Notes: generated by a model not told the origin, from the letters alone. Counted from the stretch's first letter, positions 33,362 to 41,911 are shown. The stretch is 64,000 bases of DNA from JBBSBL01 sp046330255 (GCA_046330255.1 JAXLTC010000001.1:310001-374000), one strand, 5' to 3'. Numbers and translations are program-made.

Positions 33362-33414
33362 CCCCGGTTTCCGCCGTGAGAGGGCGGCGTCCTAGTCCCC
33401 TAGACGATGGCGGC
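33342..33414 (-). tRNA. tRNA-Glu (CTC)
   Basis: 73 nt on the minus strand. Acceptor GCCGCCA pairs with TGGCGGT (one G-T pair), discriminator A. The anticodon arm CCGCC-CTCTCAC-GGCGG gives anticodon CTC, and the T-arm contains GGTTCGAATCC. CCA is not encoded. It is the integration site of the island at 29249-33361, and its 3' end is now contributed by the element. Confidence 0.95.
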
Positions 33415-33505
33415 TAGGGACGCGGGTCAGCCTAGCAACCGACCCTGGGACGGCTCCCGGGTTACGAGCCCGCTCCGCGCGGCCCGCGTATCATCGGGCG
33501 CCCGC

Positions 33506-33589
33506 GCGGATGTGGCGGAATTGGTAGACGCGCAGGCTTCAGGTGCCTGTGTCCTTCGGGACGTGGAGGTTCGAGTCCTCTCATCCGCA
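33506..33589 (+). tRNA. tRNA-Leu (CAG)
   Basis: 84 nt. Acceptor GCGGATG pairs with CATCCGC, discriminator A. The anticodon stem CAGGC/GCCTG encloses TTCAGGT, anticodon CAG. The long variable arm TGTCCTTCGGGACG is typical of class II tRNA-Leu, and the T-arm has GGTTCGAGTCC. A TATCAT box at 33489-33494 is a possible -10. Confidence 0.96.
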
Positions 33590-33637
33590 TCGCTCGAAAC
33601 CGGCCCTCGAGGGGCCACGACGCGGGAGGAGCGCTCG

Positions 33638-34117
33638 ATGAGCAGCCTGATCGGGGAGGTCGACACCAAGAACGTCAGCGGGGACGACCTCCCTTGGGTC
33701 CCGTTCACGCCGTACAGCGACGAGGTGTTCCTCAAGTACTTCCGGATCGATCCGGTGCGCGGCGAGATCGTGTTGTCGATGCGCTTCCCGCCCGGCCTGG
33801 AGCTGCCCACGCACTACCACACCGGAATCGTGATCGGGCACACGATCCGCGGCGCCTGGCGCTACCTCGAGCACGACTGGGTCTCGCGCGCCGGCGACAC
33901 CGTCTACGAGACCGCCGGATCCGCGCACACGCCGCAGAGCGTCGGCGACGAGGACGCCGAGGTCTTCTTCTTCCTCGTCGGCGAGCTCGAGTTCGTCGAC
34001 GCCGACGGCAACCTGCTCGCGCGCGAGAACTGGAAGACCTCGCTCCAGCGCTACCACGGCTTCTGCGAGGCCAACGGCATCGAGCCGCACGACCTGACCA
34101 GCTTCGCGACGGAGTAG
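33638..34117 (+). CDS. Cupin-domain protein (ChrR/dihydroxyacetophenone-dioxygenase-like)
   Basis: 159 aa. A single cupin barrel: LELPTHYHTGIVIGHTIRGAW carries the metal-binding His pair of cupin motif 1, and AHTPQSVGDEDAEVFFFLVGE corresponds to motif 2. Members include 2,4'-dihydroxyacetophenone dioxygenase and anti-sigma ChrR cupins, so the reaction remains open. The ATG at 33638 follows a strong GGGAGGA at normal spacing; longer frames would run through tRNA-Leu. Confidence 0.85.
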   Translation: MSSLIGEVDTKNVSGDDLPWVPFTPYSDEVFLKYFRIDPVRGEIVLSMRFPPGLELPTHYHTGIVIGHTIRGAWRYLEHDWVSRAGDTVYETAGSAHTPQSVGDEDAEVFFFLVGELEFVDADGNLLARENWKTSLQRYHGFCEANGIEPHDLTSFATE

Positions 34118-34126
34118 CCGAGGCGC

Positions 34127-34594
34127 TCAGCGGCGCCGCAGCGCGAACGTCACGCGGGCCGAGCGGCACGGCTGGCCGGTGGCGATCGTGCCGAGCACCC
34201 GCAGCCGGCCGCGCATGACCCCGCGCGAGATGCGGGCGTCGACGCGCACGCGCTCGGCGCGCTCGCCGCTCAGGAACGCGATGCGGCCGCCGGCGCCGAC
34301 GGCCGCATCGGGCTCGACCCGCGCGGTCAGCGGCCCGACGTCACCGCCGAGCTCGCAGCGGTAGTTGCGCACGGTCACCGAGAACGCGGCCACCCTGCGG
34401 CCCTGCACGTGCGCGACGATCGCGGGCGCCCCTGGCGCCGTGCCGCGATAGCGCCCGTCGGGCGAGGCCGGGCCGCCGTGGGCCTGCCGCGCCTGGGCCG
34501 CGGCGGCGACCGCGAGCGCCCCGCAGAGCAGGAGCGCGCCCCAGACCGCGAGGGCCCTCGGAAAGCCGGGCAGGGAAAGACGCGGAGAGGACAC
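34127..34594 (-). CDS. Small secreted protein of unknown function
   Basis: 155 aa from the GTG at 34594. Signal peptide with the run ALAVWGALLLCGALAVAAAA. The mature part is a beta-rich single domain (DGRYRGTAPGAPAIVAHV, AAFSVTVRNYRCELGGD, RIAFLSGERAERVRVDARI) with two cysteines. The pattern resembles actinobacterial extracellular domains that include a GxYxG start and a Cys-containing strand; no function known. Confidence 0.65.
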   Translation of the reverse strand: MSSPRLSLPGFPRALAVWGALLLCGALAVAAAAQARQAHGGPASPDGRYRGTAPGAPAIVAHVQGRRVAAFSVTVRNYRCELGGDVGPLTARVEPDAAVGAGGRIAFLSGERAERVRVDARISRGVMRGRLRVLGTIATGQPCRSARVTFALRRR

Positions 34595-34673
34595 TGCCGG
34601 CCACGGTAGCCGGGCCGCCGTCCCGCCGCGCCGGCTCCCGCGCGGCCGGCGCCGCCCGCGAGTGCCGAGTTGA

Positions 34674-34688
34674 CAGCAACTATTGCTG
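34674..34688. promoter_or_regulatory. CAGCAA-CTA-TTGCTG palindrome
   Basis: A perfect 6-bp inverted repeat with a 3-bp spacer in the AT-richer gap between the HD-GYP stop and the start of the small secreted protein gene (34594). It overlaps sequence that could serve as its promoter. Operator candidate; regulator unknown. Confidence 0.35.
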
Positions 34689-34765
34689 CAAACTCGTAAC
34701 TCGATGAGAGCCTCGGTCGGGGCCGGCCTTCGATGCGCTGTTCGCACAGCGCAAGCGCCCGCCCG

Positions 34766-35386
34766 TCAGCCCCGCACGAGCTCCACGAGGCAGGCGACCA
34801 CGCGCGGGTCGAACTGCCGGCCCGCACACGCGCGCAGCTCCGCGAGCGCGTCGTCCACCCCCAGCGCCGCCGCGTACGGGCGCTCGGCGGTCATCGCGGA
34901 GTACGCGTCGCAGACCGCGATCACGCGGCTCTCGACCGGGATGCGCTCCCCGCGCAGCGCGTCCGGATAGCCGCTCCCGTCCCAGCGCTCGTGATGGGCG
35001 CGCACCGCGCGCGCGACGGGCCCGAGGCCGGGCAGCAGCCCGACCGTGCCCGCGCCCCACGCCGGATGGTGCTGCATGAGCGCCCACTCGGCGCCGTCGA
35101 GCGGGCCGGCCTTGCAGAGCACGCGGTCCGGGATCGCGATCTTGCCGAGGTCGTGCAGGCGCGCCGCTCGCTCCAGCGTCGTCAGCTCGGACTCGCGGAG
35201 CGCCAGCGCCCGCCCGACCCGCAGGCTCAGGCGCGCGACCTCGTCGGAGTGCACCGCCGTGGCGGCGTCGCGCAGCGCGACCATGCGCGCGAGCGCGTCG
35301 ACCCCCGCCTCGAGGTCGCGCTCGCGCCACGCCGCGGGCGCGGCGTCCTGCGCGGGGAGCGGGATGTCGAGCACCTCAGGGGTCAT
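34766..35386 (-). CDS. HD-GYP domain phosphodiesterase
   Basis: 206 aa, a single compact domain. The HD motif is in ARLHDLGKIAIPD and the GYP motif in AHHERWDGSGYPDAL, with the HHP of LMQHHPAWGAG; all metal ligands of active HD-GYP enzymes appear present. These hydrolyse cyclic di-GMP. No receiver or GGDEF domain is fused, so it is probably controlled by a separate partner or by expression. Confidence 0.9.
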   Translation of the reverse strand: MTPEVLDIPLPAQDAAPAAWRERDLEAGVDALARMVALRDAATAVHSDEVARLSLRVGRALALRESELTTLERAARLHDLGKIAIPDRVLCKAGPLDGAEWALMQHHPAWGAGTVGLLPGLGPVARAVRAHHERWDGSGYPDALRGERIPVESRVIAVCDAYSAMTAERPYAAALGVDDALAELRACAGRQFDPRVVACLVELVRG

Positions 35387-35500
35387 CCGTGGCCGGGCGC
35401 TCCGGCCCTACGGGCATTCGCGCCCGCCCTGCCATCCCCTGCCCGCGCTCGCCGCGCCTGCGGAGCCGGGCACCGCCCCCTCCCCTACCCTGGCCTCGCG

Positions 35501-36277
35501 GTGCTCCTGGTCACCTGGAACGTCAACTCGCTCAAGGCGCGGATGCCGCGCGTGCTGGAACTGCTCGCCCAGCACCGGCCGGACGCCGTGTGCGTGCAGG
35601 AGACCAAGTGCGCGGCGGAGGCCTTCCCGCACGAGGCGCTCGCCGACGCCGGCTACCTCGCGGTCGACCACAGCGGCGGGCGCTGGGCCGGGGTCGCGAT
35701 CCTGGCGCCGATGGGCGCTCCGCTCGAGGACCCGCGCGCGGGCCTGCCGGGCGAGCCCGACCCGGACGAGGCGCGCTGGATCGAGGCGACGGTCGCGGGC
35801 GTGCGCGTCGCGAGCGCCTACGTCCCGAACGGCCGCGCCCCGGGGACGCCGACGTTCGATGCCAAGCTGCGCTTCCTCGACGCGATGGCCGGGCGCGCGG
35901 CGGAGCTGACCGGCGACGGCGCGGCGCCCGTCGCGATCGCCGGCGACCTGAACGTCGCCCCCGCCGATATCGACGTCTACGACCCTTCCGCCTTCGCGGG
36001 CGAGACCCACGTGACCCCGCCCGAGCGCGAGGGCCTGCGGCGCGTCCTGGACGCCGGCCTGCGCGACGCCTACCGCGAGCTTCACCCCGGCGAGCCCGGC
36101 TTCACCTGGTGGGACTACCGCCAGGGCCACTTCCACCGCGGGATGGGCATGCGCATCGACCTCGCGCTGCTCTCCCCGGAGCTGGCCGGCCGCGTGCGCG
36201 AATGCGGGATCGACCGCGACTACCGCAAGGGGCCCAAGCCCAGCGACCACGCCCCGCTGCTGGTGGAGATCGCGTGA
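35501..36277 (+). CDS. xth: Exodeoxyribonuclease III (Xth)
   Basis: 258 aa. AP endonuclease/3'-5' exonuclease of base-excision repair. Motifs: LVTWNVNSLKAR, CVQETKCA (metal Glu), ASAYVPNGRAPGT, VAIAGDLNVAPADIDVYDP, FTWWDYRQ, MRIDLALLS and the final SDHAPLLVE. The GTG at 35501 follows TACCCT by a few bases, suggesting a leaderless message. Its stop overlaps the Nudix gene start by 4 nt, coupling repair with a nucleotide-cleaning enzyme. Confidence 0.95.
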   Translation: MLLVTWNVNSLKARMPRVLELLAQHRPDAVCVQETKCAAEAFPHEALADAGYLAVDHSGGRWAGVAILAPMGAPLEDPRAGLPGEPDPDEARWIEATVAGVRVASAYVPNGRAPGTPTFDAKLRFLDAMAGRAAELTGDGAAPVAIAGDLNVAPADIDVYDPSAFAGETHVTPPEREGLRRVLDAGLRDAYRELHPGEPGFTWWDYRQGHFHRGMGMRIDLALLSPELAGRVRECGIDRDYRKGPKPSDHAPLLVEIA

Positions 36278-36792
36278 GCCGCGGCGGGCGGCCCGGGCCG
36301 CTGCGCATCGCGCTCGGCCGCGCGGGCTTCCGCCTCGCCTACCGCCTCGCGCACGTCTACTGGGCGATCGTCCGTCCGAGCGGGCGCGGCGTGAAGGTGG
36401 TCGTGCGCCGCGGCGACGGGCGCCTGCTGCTCGTGCGCCACACCTACGGGCCGCCGACCTGGACGTTCCCCGGCGGCGGCGTGCACCGCCGCGAGTCGCC
36501 CGTCGACGCGGGCCGGCGCGAGCTTGCCGAGGAGGTCGGGGTCACGCCGCCCGGCGAGTGGACTCTGCTCGGCTCGTTCCCGGGCAAGCACTCCAAGCGC
36601 GCAGACAGCGTGAGCGCCTACATCGTGGAAGACGAGGCGCCGGCGGTCGTCCCCCGCGCGATCGAAATCGCGGAGGCGACCTGGCGCCTGCCGAGCGACC
36701 TGCCGGCTCCGCTGGACCCCTACGCCGAACGCACCGCGGTCCTCGTGCGCGACTACCTCGCGGGCAGCTCGCCCGAGGCCGGGATCCAGTAG
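36274..36792 (+). CDS. Nudix hydrolase
   Basis: 172 aa. The Nudix box GGGVHRRESPVDAGRRELAE plus EVGV fits GX5EX7REUXEEXGU. A ~35-residue N-terminal helical extension precedes the domain. It cleaves nucleoside diphosphates linked to other groups; the exact substrate is unknown. Coupled to xth by a GTGA overlap (36274-36277), which favours a role in damaged-nucleotide removal. Its last 40 bp overlap the convergent GNAT gene. Confidence 0.88.
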   Translation: MSRGGRPGPLRIALGRAGFRLAYRLAHVYWAIVRPSGRGVKVVVRRGDGRLLLVRHTYGPPTWTFPGGGVHRRESPVDAGRRELAEEVGVTPPGEWTLLGSFPGKHSKRADSVSAYIVEDEAPAVVPRAIEIAEATWRLPSDLPAPLDPYAERTAVLVRDYLAGSSPEAGIQ

Positions 36793-37217
36793 TCGAGCCA
36801 CTCCTCGCGCGTGGCGCCGATCCCGTCGTAGAGGCGCTGCGCGGTGTGGTTGTCCTTCGCGGTCTGCCAGATCAGCGTCTCGATCCCGCGCTCGCGGCAG
36901 CGCTCCCGGCACGCGTCGATCAGCGCCCTGCCGACGCCGCCGCCGCGCACGCCCGGCGTGACGAAGAGGTCGTTCATGAGCCCCGTGCGGGCCGCCGACA
37001 GCGTCTGCCAGCCCCAGTAGATCGTCGCGAAGCCGACCGGGCGGCCGTCGTCGTCGCGCGCGATCAGCTGCACGCCCTCGCGCGGCTCGGAGAGCAGCGC
37101 GGTCGAGAGGTCGCGCAGCGCCTCGTCGGAGGGATCGACGCGGTAGAAGTCGCAGTAGGCGCGCATCAGCGGCGCGAGCTCGTCGAGGTCCTTCGCGGTG
37201 ACGTCGTGGATTCGCAT
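36753..37217 (-). CDS. GNAT-family N-acetyltransferase
   Basis: 154 aa from the ATG at 37217 (MRIHDVTAKDLDELAPLM). The acetyl-CoA site is LFVTPGVRGGGVGRALIDACR (R/Q-x-x-G-x-G/A, here RGGGVG), followed by LIWQTAKDNHTAQRLYDGIG. A general small-molecule acetyltransferase; acceptor unknown. Overlaps the end of the Nudix gene by 40 bp on the opposite strand. Confidence 0.88.
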   Translation of the reverse strand: MRIHDVTAKDLDELAPLMRAYCDFYRVDPSDEALRDLSTALLSEPREGVQLIARDDDGRPVGFATIYWGWQTLSAARTGLMNDLFVTPGVRGGGVGRALIDACRERCRERGIETLIWQTAKDNHTAQRLYDGIGATREEWLDYWIPASGELPAR

Positions 37218-37282
37218 GGCGGCGATCCTCGCATCAGCGCGCGACTCGCGGTCCGGCGAAGCCACCGCTAGGCTCGCAGGCT

Positions 37283-37843
37283 ATGGCCGAGCGACCCGAC
37301 CTCTCCCGTCACGCGCTGGTGGTGGTCGACGTCCAGCGCGGGTTCGAGGACCCGTCGTTCGGCCCGCGGGGCAACCCGGACTGCGAGGGCAACGTGGCCG
37401 CGCTGATCGCCGCATGGCGCGCGGCGGGGCGCCCGCTGGTCTTCGTGCGCCACGACTGGCGCGAGCCGGGCGCCCCGCTCGAGCCCGGCACGCCCGGCCA
37501 CGAGCTCAAGGACGTCGTAAGCGGCGAGCCGGACCTGCTCGTGAGCAAGGAGGTCCACTCGGCCTTCGGCGGCGACCCCGACCTCGACGCCTGGCTGCGC
37601 GAGCGCGACCTGGACGGCATCGTGGTGTGCGGCATCACGACCGACCACTGCGTGTCGACCACGGTGCGCGACGGCGGCGACCGCGGCTACGACGTGCTGC
37701 TCCCGCTCGACGCCACCCACACGTTCGACCGCACGGCGCACGACGGCACGACGATTCCGGCCGACGAGGTCGCGCGCGCCAACGCGGCGAGCCTCGACGA
37801 CGAGTTCGGGACCGTCGTCGCGACCGCCGATCTGCTGACCTGA
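37283..37843 (+). CDS. Isochorismatase-family cysteine hydrolase
   Basis: 186 aa. Catalytic triad: Asp in ALVVVDVQRGFED, Lys in LLVSKEVHSAFGG and Cys in GITTDHCVSTT. Family members hydrolyse amides or vinyl ethers (nicotinamidase, isochorismatase). The nicotinamidase metal-binding motif is not clear here, so the substrate is open. Divergent from the GNAT gene. Confidence 0.9.
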   Translation: MAERPDLSRHALVVVDVQRGFEDPSFGPRGNPDCEGNVAALIAAWRAAGRPLVFVRHDWREPGAPLEPGTPGHELKDVVSGEPDLLVSKEVHSAFGGDPDLDAWLRERDLDGIVVCGITTDHCVSTTVRDGGDRGYDVLLPLDATHTFDRTAHDGTTIPADEVARANAASLDDEFGTVVATADLLT

Positions 37844-37901
37844 GCCCGGACGCCTGGCCGCGAGCGCCCGTTCCGTCCGGCGCGCGCGCGAAGGTGGGCC
37901 C

Positions 37902-38120
37902 ATGTTCATCGCCCGCCTCCAGTGCTCCGATCCCGCCTGCGCCGAGGAGAGCGTCGCCGAGGCCACGACGCTCGCCGAGCTCGACACGCTGAGCTGCGAG
38001 CGCTGCGGCGCCGGCCTCGCGGTCCTCGCCTGGCCGGATTTCGTCGAGGACGAGGAGCGGGCCGAGGTCATCCCGCTGCGCGCGCGCCGCTCGACGGACG
38101 GCCTGCCGAGCGCAGCCTGA
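37902..38120 (+). CDS. Small Cys-rich zinc-binding-type protein
   Basis: 72 aa. CSDPAC near the start and CERCGAG near the middle provide four cysteines in a zinc-ribbon-like arrangement, with an acidic stretch (DFVEDEERAE) after it. No known family assigned. It begins 58 bp after the isochorismatase-like gene and could be in the same transcript. Confidence 0.7.
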   Translation: MFIARLQCSDPACAEESVAEATTLAELDTLSCERCGAGLAVLAWPDFVEDEERAEVIPLRARRSTDGLPSAA

Positions 38121-38145
38121 GCGACCGCCCGGCCGCCCGCGCGCC

Positions 38146-39210
38146 TCAGCGCTTGCGGTCGCGGTCGCGCGAGGGCTGCACGCGCTTGGGCTCGCCCGGC
38201 ATCTTCGGGTAGTCCGGCGGGTAGGGCATGTCCCCCTCCCCCTCGGATTCGTCGCGCTCGTAGAGCGCCAGCAGCGGCTCCAGCGAGTGCGCGACGTCGT
38301 CGATCGCGCCGTGGCGGTCGCCGAGCGCGGCGAAGCGCGCCGGCATCGTGGCGACCGTGAAGTCCCCGGGCTCGACGTCCTCCAGCTCGTCCCACTCCAG
38401 CGGCGCGGAGACCGGTGCGCCCGGCCTCGGCCGCACGCTGTAGGCCGAGGCGATCGTGCGGTCGCGCGCGTTCTGGTTGTAGTCGACGAAGATGCGCTCG
38501 CCGCGCTCCTCCTTCCACCACTTGGTCGTCACGCGGCCGGGGAGGCGCCGCTCGAGCTCGCGGCCGAACGCGATCGCGGCGTGGCGGACGTCGGTGAACG
38601 TCCAGCGCGGCTCGATCCGCACGTAGATGTGGATCCCGCGCCCGCCCGAGGTCTTCGGGAAGCCGGCGTAGCCGAGCTCGCCGAGCAGCGTGCGCGCCTC
38701 GCCCGCGACGCGCACCGCGTCGGCGAAGCCGGTGCCGGGCTGAGGGTCGAGGTCCAGGCGCAGCTCGTCGGGATGGTCGACGTCGCGATCGCGCACGGGC
38801 CACGGATGGAACGTGATCGTCCCCATCTGCGCCGCCCATCCGACGACCGCGATCTCGGTCGGGCAGATCTCGTCGGCGTGGCGGCCGGACGGGAACCGGA
38901 TGCGCGCGGTGCGCACGTAGTCGGGCGCGCCGCGCGGGATCCGCTTCTGGAAGAACGCGTCGCCGCCGCCCTTCTCGCGCGTCGAGAGGACGATGCCGGG
39001 CTGGACGCCCTTCGGCCAGCGCTCGAGCGTCGTCGGCCGGCGCTCGAGCGCGCGCATGATCCCGTCGCCCACCGCGAGGTAGTACTCGACGATCTCGAGC
39101 TTGGTCAACGCGGCCGAGCGCTCCGTGGCCGGGAAGATCACGCGGTCGGGGTTGGAGACGCGCAGCTCGCGTCCGCCGGCGTCGAGGACGGTGGCCTTCG
39201 CCGACGCCAT
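38146..39210 (-). CDS. LigD-type polymerase/primase domain protein
   Basis: 354 aa. It matches the archaeo-eukaryotic-primase-like polymerase domain of LigD: VSNPDRVIFPATERSAALTK, then LDLDPQPGTGFADAV (catalytic Asp pair), FPKTSGGRGIHIYVRI and VDYNQNARDRTIASAYSVRP. Such domains fill and ribonucleotide-extend ends in non-homologous end joining. Here it is not fused to ligase or nuclease domains, and no ku gene is visible in the window. The C-terminal tail is Arg/Lys-rich. Confidence 0.92.
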   Translation of the reverse strand: MASAKATVLDAGGRELRVSNPDRVIFPATERSAALTKLEIVEYYLAVGDGIMRALERRPTTLERWPKGVQPGIVLSTREKGGGDAFFQKRIPRGAPDYVRTARIRFPSGRHADEICPTEIAVVGWAAQMGTITFHPWPVRDRDVDHPDELRLDLDPQPGTGFADAVRVAGEARTLLGELGYAGFPKTSGGRGIHIYVRIEPRWTFTDVRHAAIAFGRELERRLPGRVTTKWWKEERGERIFVDYNQNARDRTIASAYSVRPRPGAPVSAPLEWDELEDVEPGDFTVATMPARFAALGDRHGAIDDVAHSLEPLLALYERDESEGEGDMPYPPDYPKMPGEPKRVQPSRDRDRKR

Positions 39211-39221
39211 CGACCGCCGCC

Positions 39222-40541
39222 CTAGCCGCCCGTGCGCGGAGAGCGGCCCTTCGACGCCCGGGCTGCCGCCTCGAGCAGCTCCTCGCGGTAGTCGGGGTGC
39301 GCGATCGCGGCGAGCGCCTCGCCGCGCTGATGGACGGTCTTGGCCTCCAGTTCCGCGGCGCCGTACTCGGTGACCACCACGTCGACCTGGTGGCGCGGCG
39401 TCGTGATCACGGTCCCGGCGTCGAACCACGGCACGATCCGCGAGCGAGTCTCCCCGGCGATCCGCGCCGTGGACGGCAGGCACAGCAGCGAGCGCTGGGC
39501 CAGCGACAGCCCGGGGCCCGAGATGAAGTCCTCGGCCCCGCCGATCCCGGAGTACTGGTCGCCGTTGATCGTGTCGGCCACCACCTGCCCGTGGATGTCG
39601 ATCGCGAGCGCGCCGTTGATCGTGACCATCCCGGCGTTGCCCGCGATCACGTCCGGGCTGTTCACCTCGGAGACCGGCAGGAACGCGACTTCCTCGCGCC
39701 CGTCCAGCCACCGGTAGAGCGCCTCCGAGCCCATCGCGAACGTCACGACGGAGACTCCGTCGTACTGGCCCTTGGCGTCGTTGGTCACCTTGCCGGACTC
39801 GTGCAGGCGCATCAGCCCGTCGGTGAACATCTCCGAGTGAACGCCGTAGCCGCCGCCCTCGCCGTCGGCCAGCCCGGCGACGATCGCCGACGGGATCGCT
39901 CCGATGCCCGTCTGCACCGTCGAGCCCGGCGGGATGAAGCGCCGCGCGTGCCCGGCGATCGCGGCGTGCACCGCTCCCGGGGAGACCTCGGGCAGCGCGA
40001 GCGGCGAGTCGCCGGATTCCACCAGCAGGTCGACCTGGTCGACGTGCAGCGCGTGGCGGTAGCCGCCGTGACCGAATGTGCGCGGGAAGCGATCGGACAC
40101 CTCCACGACCAGCGTGCGCGCGGGATCCTCGCCGGCGCGGACCAGTTCGTCGAACGTGCCGCCGGCGTGCAGCGAGAGGCTGCACCACCCGTCGGCGTCC
40201 GGCGGTGAGGCGACGGTCGCCATCACGGCCGGCTTGGCGGCCTCCAGCAGCGGCGCGAGCCGGCGGAAGTCGGCCGCGGCGAAGCTGATGTTCGCGCCGG
40301 ACTCCCGCAGCGCGCGCTCGAGCGGTCCGAAGAAGCCCGAGAGGTAGTGGACGTTCGGATGCGAGAACAGCGCCGTGCCGACGGCGAGCAGCGCGCCGGC
40401 GACCCGCAGCTCCTCCCAGTCGTCGCGCTCGCCCAGCGCGCGCAGGAACGCCGGCGGCTGGCCCGGCCCCAGCGGGAGGCCCAGCGTGTCGCGCCGCCCC
40501 ACGCGGGCGGCGGCTTCCTCTGGCGTCAGCGTCTCGGCCAT
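39222..40541 (-). CDS. Acetyl-CoA hydrolase/CoA-transferase (4-hydroxybutyrate CoA-transferase type)
   Basis: 439 aa. Class I CoA-transferase fold with TVQTGIGAIPSAIVAGL, GVHSEMFTDGLMRLHESGKV and VVTEYGAAELEAKT. EVNSPDVIAGNAGMVTINGAL lies in the position of the active-site Glu loop. It transfers CoA between acetyl-CoA and short-chain acids, or hydrolyses acetyl-CoA. It starts from the ATG at 40541; the LigD-like gene follows 11 bp downstream on the same strand. Confidence 0.92.
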   Translation of the reverse strand: MAETLTPEEAAARVGRRDTLGLPLGPGQPPAFLRALGERDDWEELRVAGALLAVGTALFSHPNVHYLSGFFGPLERALRESGANISFAAADFRRLAPLLEAAKPAVMATVASPPDADGWCSLSLHAGGTFDELVRAGEDPARTLVVEVSDRFPRTFGHGGYRHALHVDQVDLLVESGDSPLALPEVSPGAVHAAIAGHARRFIPPGSTVQTGIGAIPSAIVAGLADGEGGGYGVHSEMFTDGLMRLHESGKVTNDAKGQYDGVSVVTFAMGSEALYRWLDGREEVAFLPVSEVNSPDVIAGNAGMVTINGALAIDIHGQVVADTINGDQYSGIGGAEDFISGPGLSLAQRSLLCLPSTARIAGETRSRIVPWFDAGTVITTPRHQVDVVVTEYGAAELEAKTVHQRGEALAAIAHPDYREELLEAAARASKGRSPRTGG

Positions 40542-40628
40542 CGAAGGATCCGCCGCGAACCTACCGGGCGGGGCGCGCGGGCGACGTCGTCCGCGAGGCG
40601 ATCGCCCGCGCGCGCGTAGGATGCGCGC

Positions 40629-41036
40629 ATGGGGACGCCTCAGCAGCGACCGCTCGAGTTGATCCTCGCGCGCAATCTCCTGTCGAACCTCGCCACGCCG
40701 GCGGCGCTGACCAACGAGCCCGGCGACATCGTCTTCTACAACGCCGCGGCGGGGGAGTTCCTCGGGCGCCCGTTCGAGGAGACGGGGCCGGTGCCCGCCG
40801 AGGCGTGGGTCGAGGACTATGGGCCGCTGGGCGAGGACGGCGAGCCGGTCCCGATCGACCGCGAGCGGTTGGCGCAGACGCTGCGCAGCAGCCAGGCCGG
40901 CCACGAGCGCTACAGGATCCGCACGCTGGACGGCACCGAGCACGAGATCGAGGTCAGCGGCGTCCCCGTGATCGGGCCCGACGGCTACCACGGAGCGATG
41001 ATCTTCTTCTGGGCGCCGCGGGAGCGCGGGGTGTGA
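40629..41036 (+). CDS. Stand-alone PAS-domain protein
   Basis: 135 aa, one PAS fold: ALTNEPGDIVFYNAAAGEFLG, the central RYRIRTLDGTEHEIEVSGVPV and the final GYHGAMIFFWAPR. No output domain is attached. A TAGGAT box (40617-40622) seven bases before the ATG indicates a leaderless message. Its stop overlaps the MBL-fold gene by 4 nt (41033-41036), so the sensor may act with that enzyme. Confidence 0.85.
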   Translation: MGTPQQRPLELILARNLLSNLATPAALTNEPGDIVFYNAAAGEFLGRPFEETGPVPAEAWVEDYGPLGEDGEPVPIDRERLAQTLRSSQAGHERYRIRTLDGTEHEIEVSGVPVIGPDGYHGAMIFFWAPRERGV

Positions 41037-41911
41037 AGCTCGAGGTCTGGGGCGCGCGCGGCTCGATCCCCGCACCGGGGCCGGAGACGACCCGCTACGG
41101 CGGCAACACCTCGTGCATCGCGGTCTCGCTCGACGACGGGGGCACGCTCGTGCTCGACGCGGGCACCGGCATCCGCAGCCTCGGCCTGGCGATGGCGCCG
41201 CCGGACCGCCCGCTGCACATCCTGCTCACCCACCTCCACCTCGACCACATCCAGGGACTGATGTTCTTCGCGCCGCTGTTCCGCGCCGAGTCGGAGGTCG
41301 TGGTCTGGGGGCCGTCATCGCCGGAGGCGTCGCTGCGCGACCGCATCGCGCGCTACATCTCGGCGCCGCTGGCCCCGATCGAGGTCCGCGAGCTCCCGTG
41401 CCATCCCTCGTTCCGCGAGGCCGAGCCGACCGAATGGACCCTCGGCGGCGCCCACATCCACGCAGCGCCCGTCACCCACCGCGGCCCGACGCTCGGCTAC
41501 CGGATCGAGGCCGACGGCGCCGCCCTCTGCTACATCCCCGACCACGAGCCGGCGCTCGGCGCGCGGCTCGCCGACGTGGACGAGGAGTGGATCTCGGGCT
41601 TCGGCTTGGCGCACGACGCCGACCTGCTGATCCACGACGCCCAGTACACCGACGAGGAGTATCCGCAGCACCTCGGTTGGGGCCACTCCGCGCTCGGCGA
41701 CACGCTGACCTTCGGCGCGCGCACCGGCGCGCGCCGCATGCTGCTCTTCCACCACGACCCGCTGCACTCCGACGAGATGCTCGACACGCTGGGCGCCGCC
41801 GCGGTCGAGCGCTGGGCAGCGCTGGGCGGGGCGGACGGCGCGGTCGAGCTTGCCACTGAGCGGCACGAGATCCCGCTGCGGCTGCGCGCCGCGGGCGACG
41901 CCGCGGCCTGA
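41033..41911 (+). CDS. MBL-fold metallohydrolase, phosphodiesterase-like
   Basis: 292 aa. Begins VKLEVWGARGSIPAPGPET, the start of the RNase Z/phnP-like MBL family; the metal motif is LLTHLHLDHIQGL (HxHxDH), then CYIPDHEP, LLIHDAQY and LLFHHDPLHSD. This resembles the cyclic-nucleotide phosphodiesterase-like MBL proteins often found next to sensor domains. Coupled by a GTGA overlap to the PAS protein. Confidence 0.9.
   Translation: MKLEVWGARGSIPAPGPETTRYGGNTSCIAVSLDDGGTLVLDAGTGIRSLGLAMAPPDRPLHILLTHLHLDHIQGLMFFAPLFRAESEVVVWGPSSPEASLRDRIARYISAPLAPIEVRELPCHPSFREAEPTEWTLGGAHIHAAPVTHRGPTLGYRIEADGAALCYIPDHEPALGARLADVDEEWISGFGLAHDADLLIHDAQYTDEEYPQHLGWGHSALGDTLTFGARTGARRMLLFHHDPLHSDEMLDTLGAAAVERWAALGGADGAVELATERHEIPLRLRAAGDAAA

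Noticed and set aside
33407..33637. Upstream extension of the cupin gene
   Set aside because: It runs through the tRNA-Leu gene; the ATG at 33638 has a strong ribosome-binding site.
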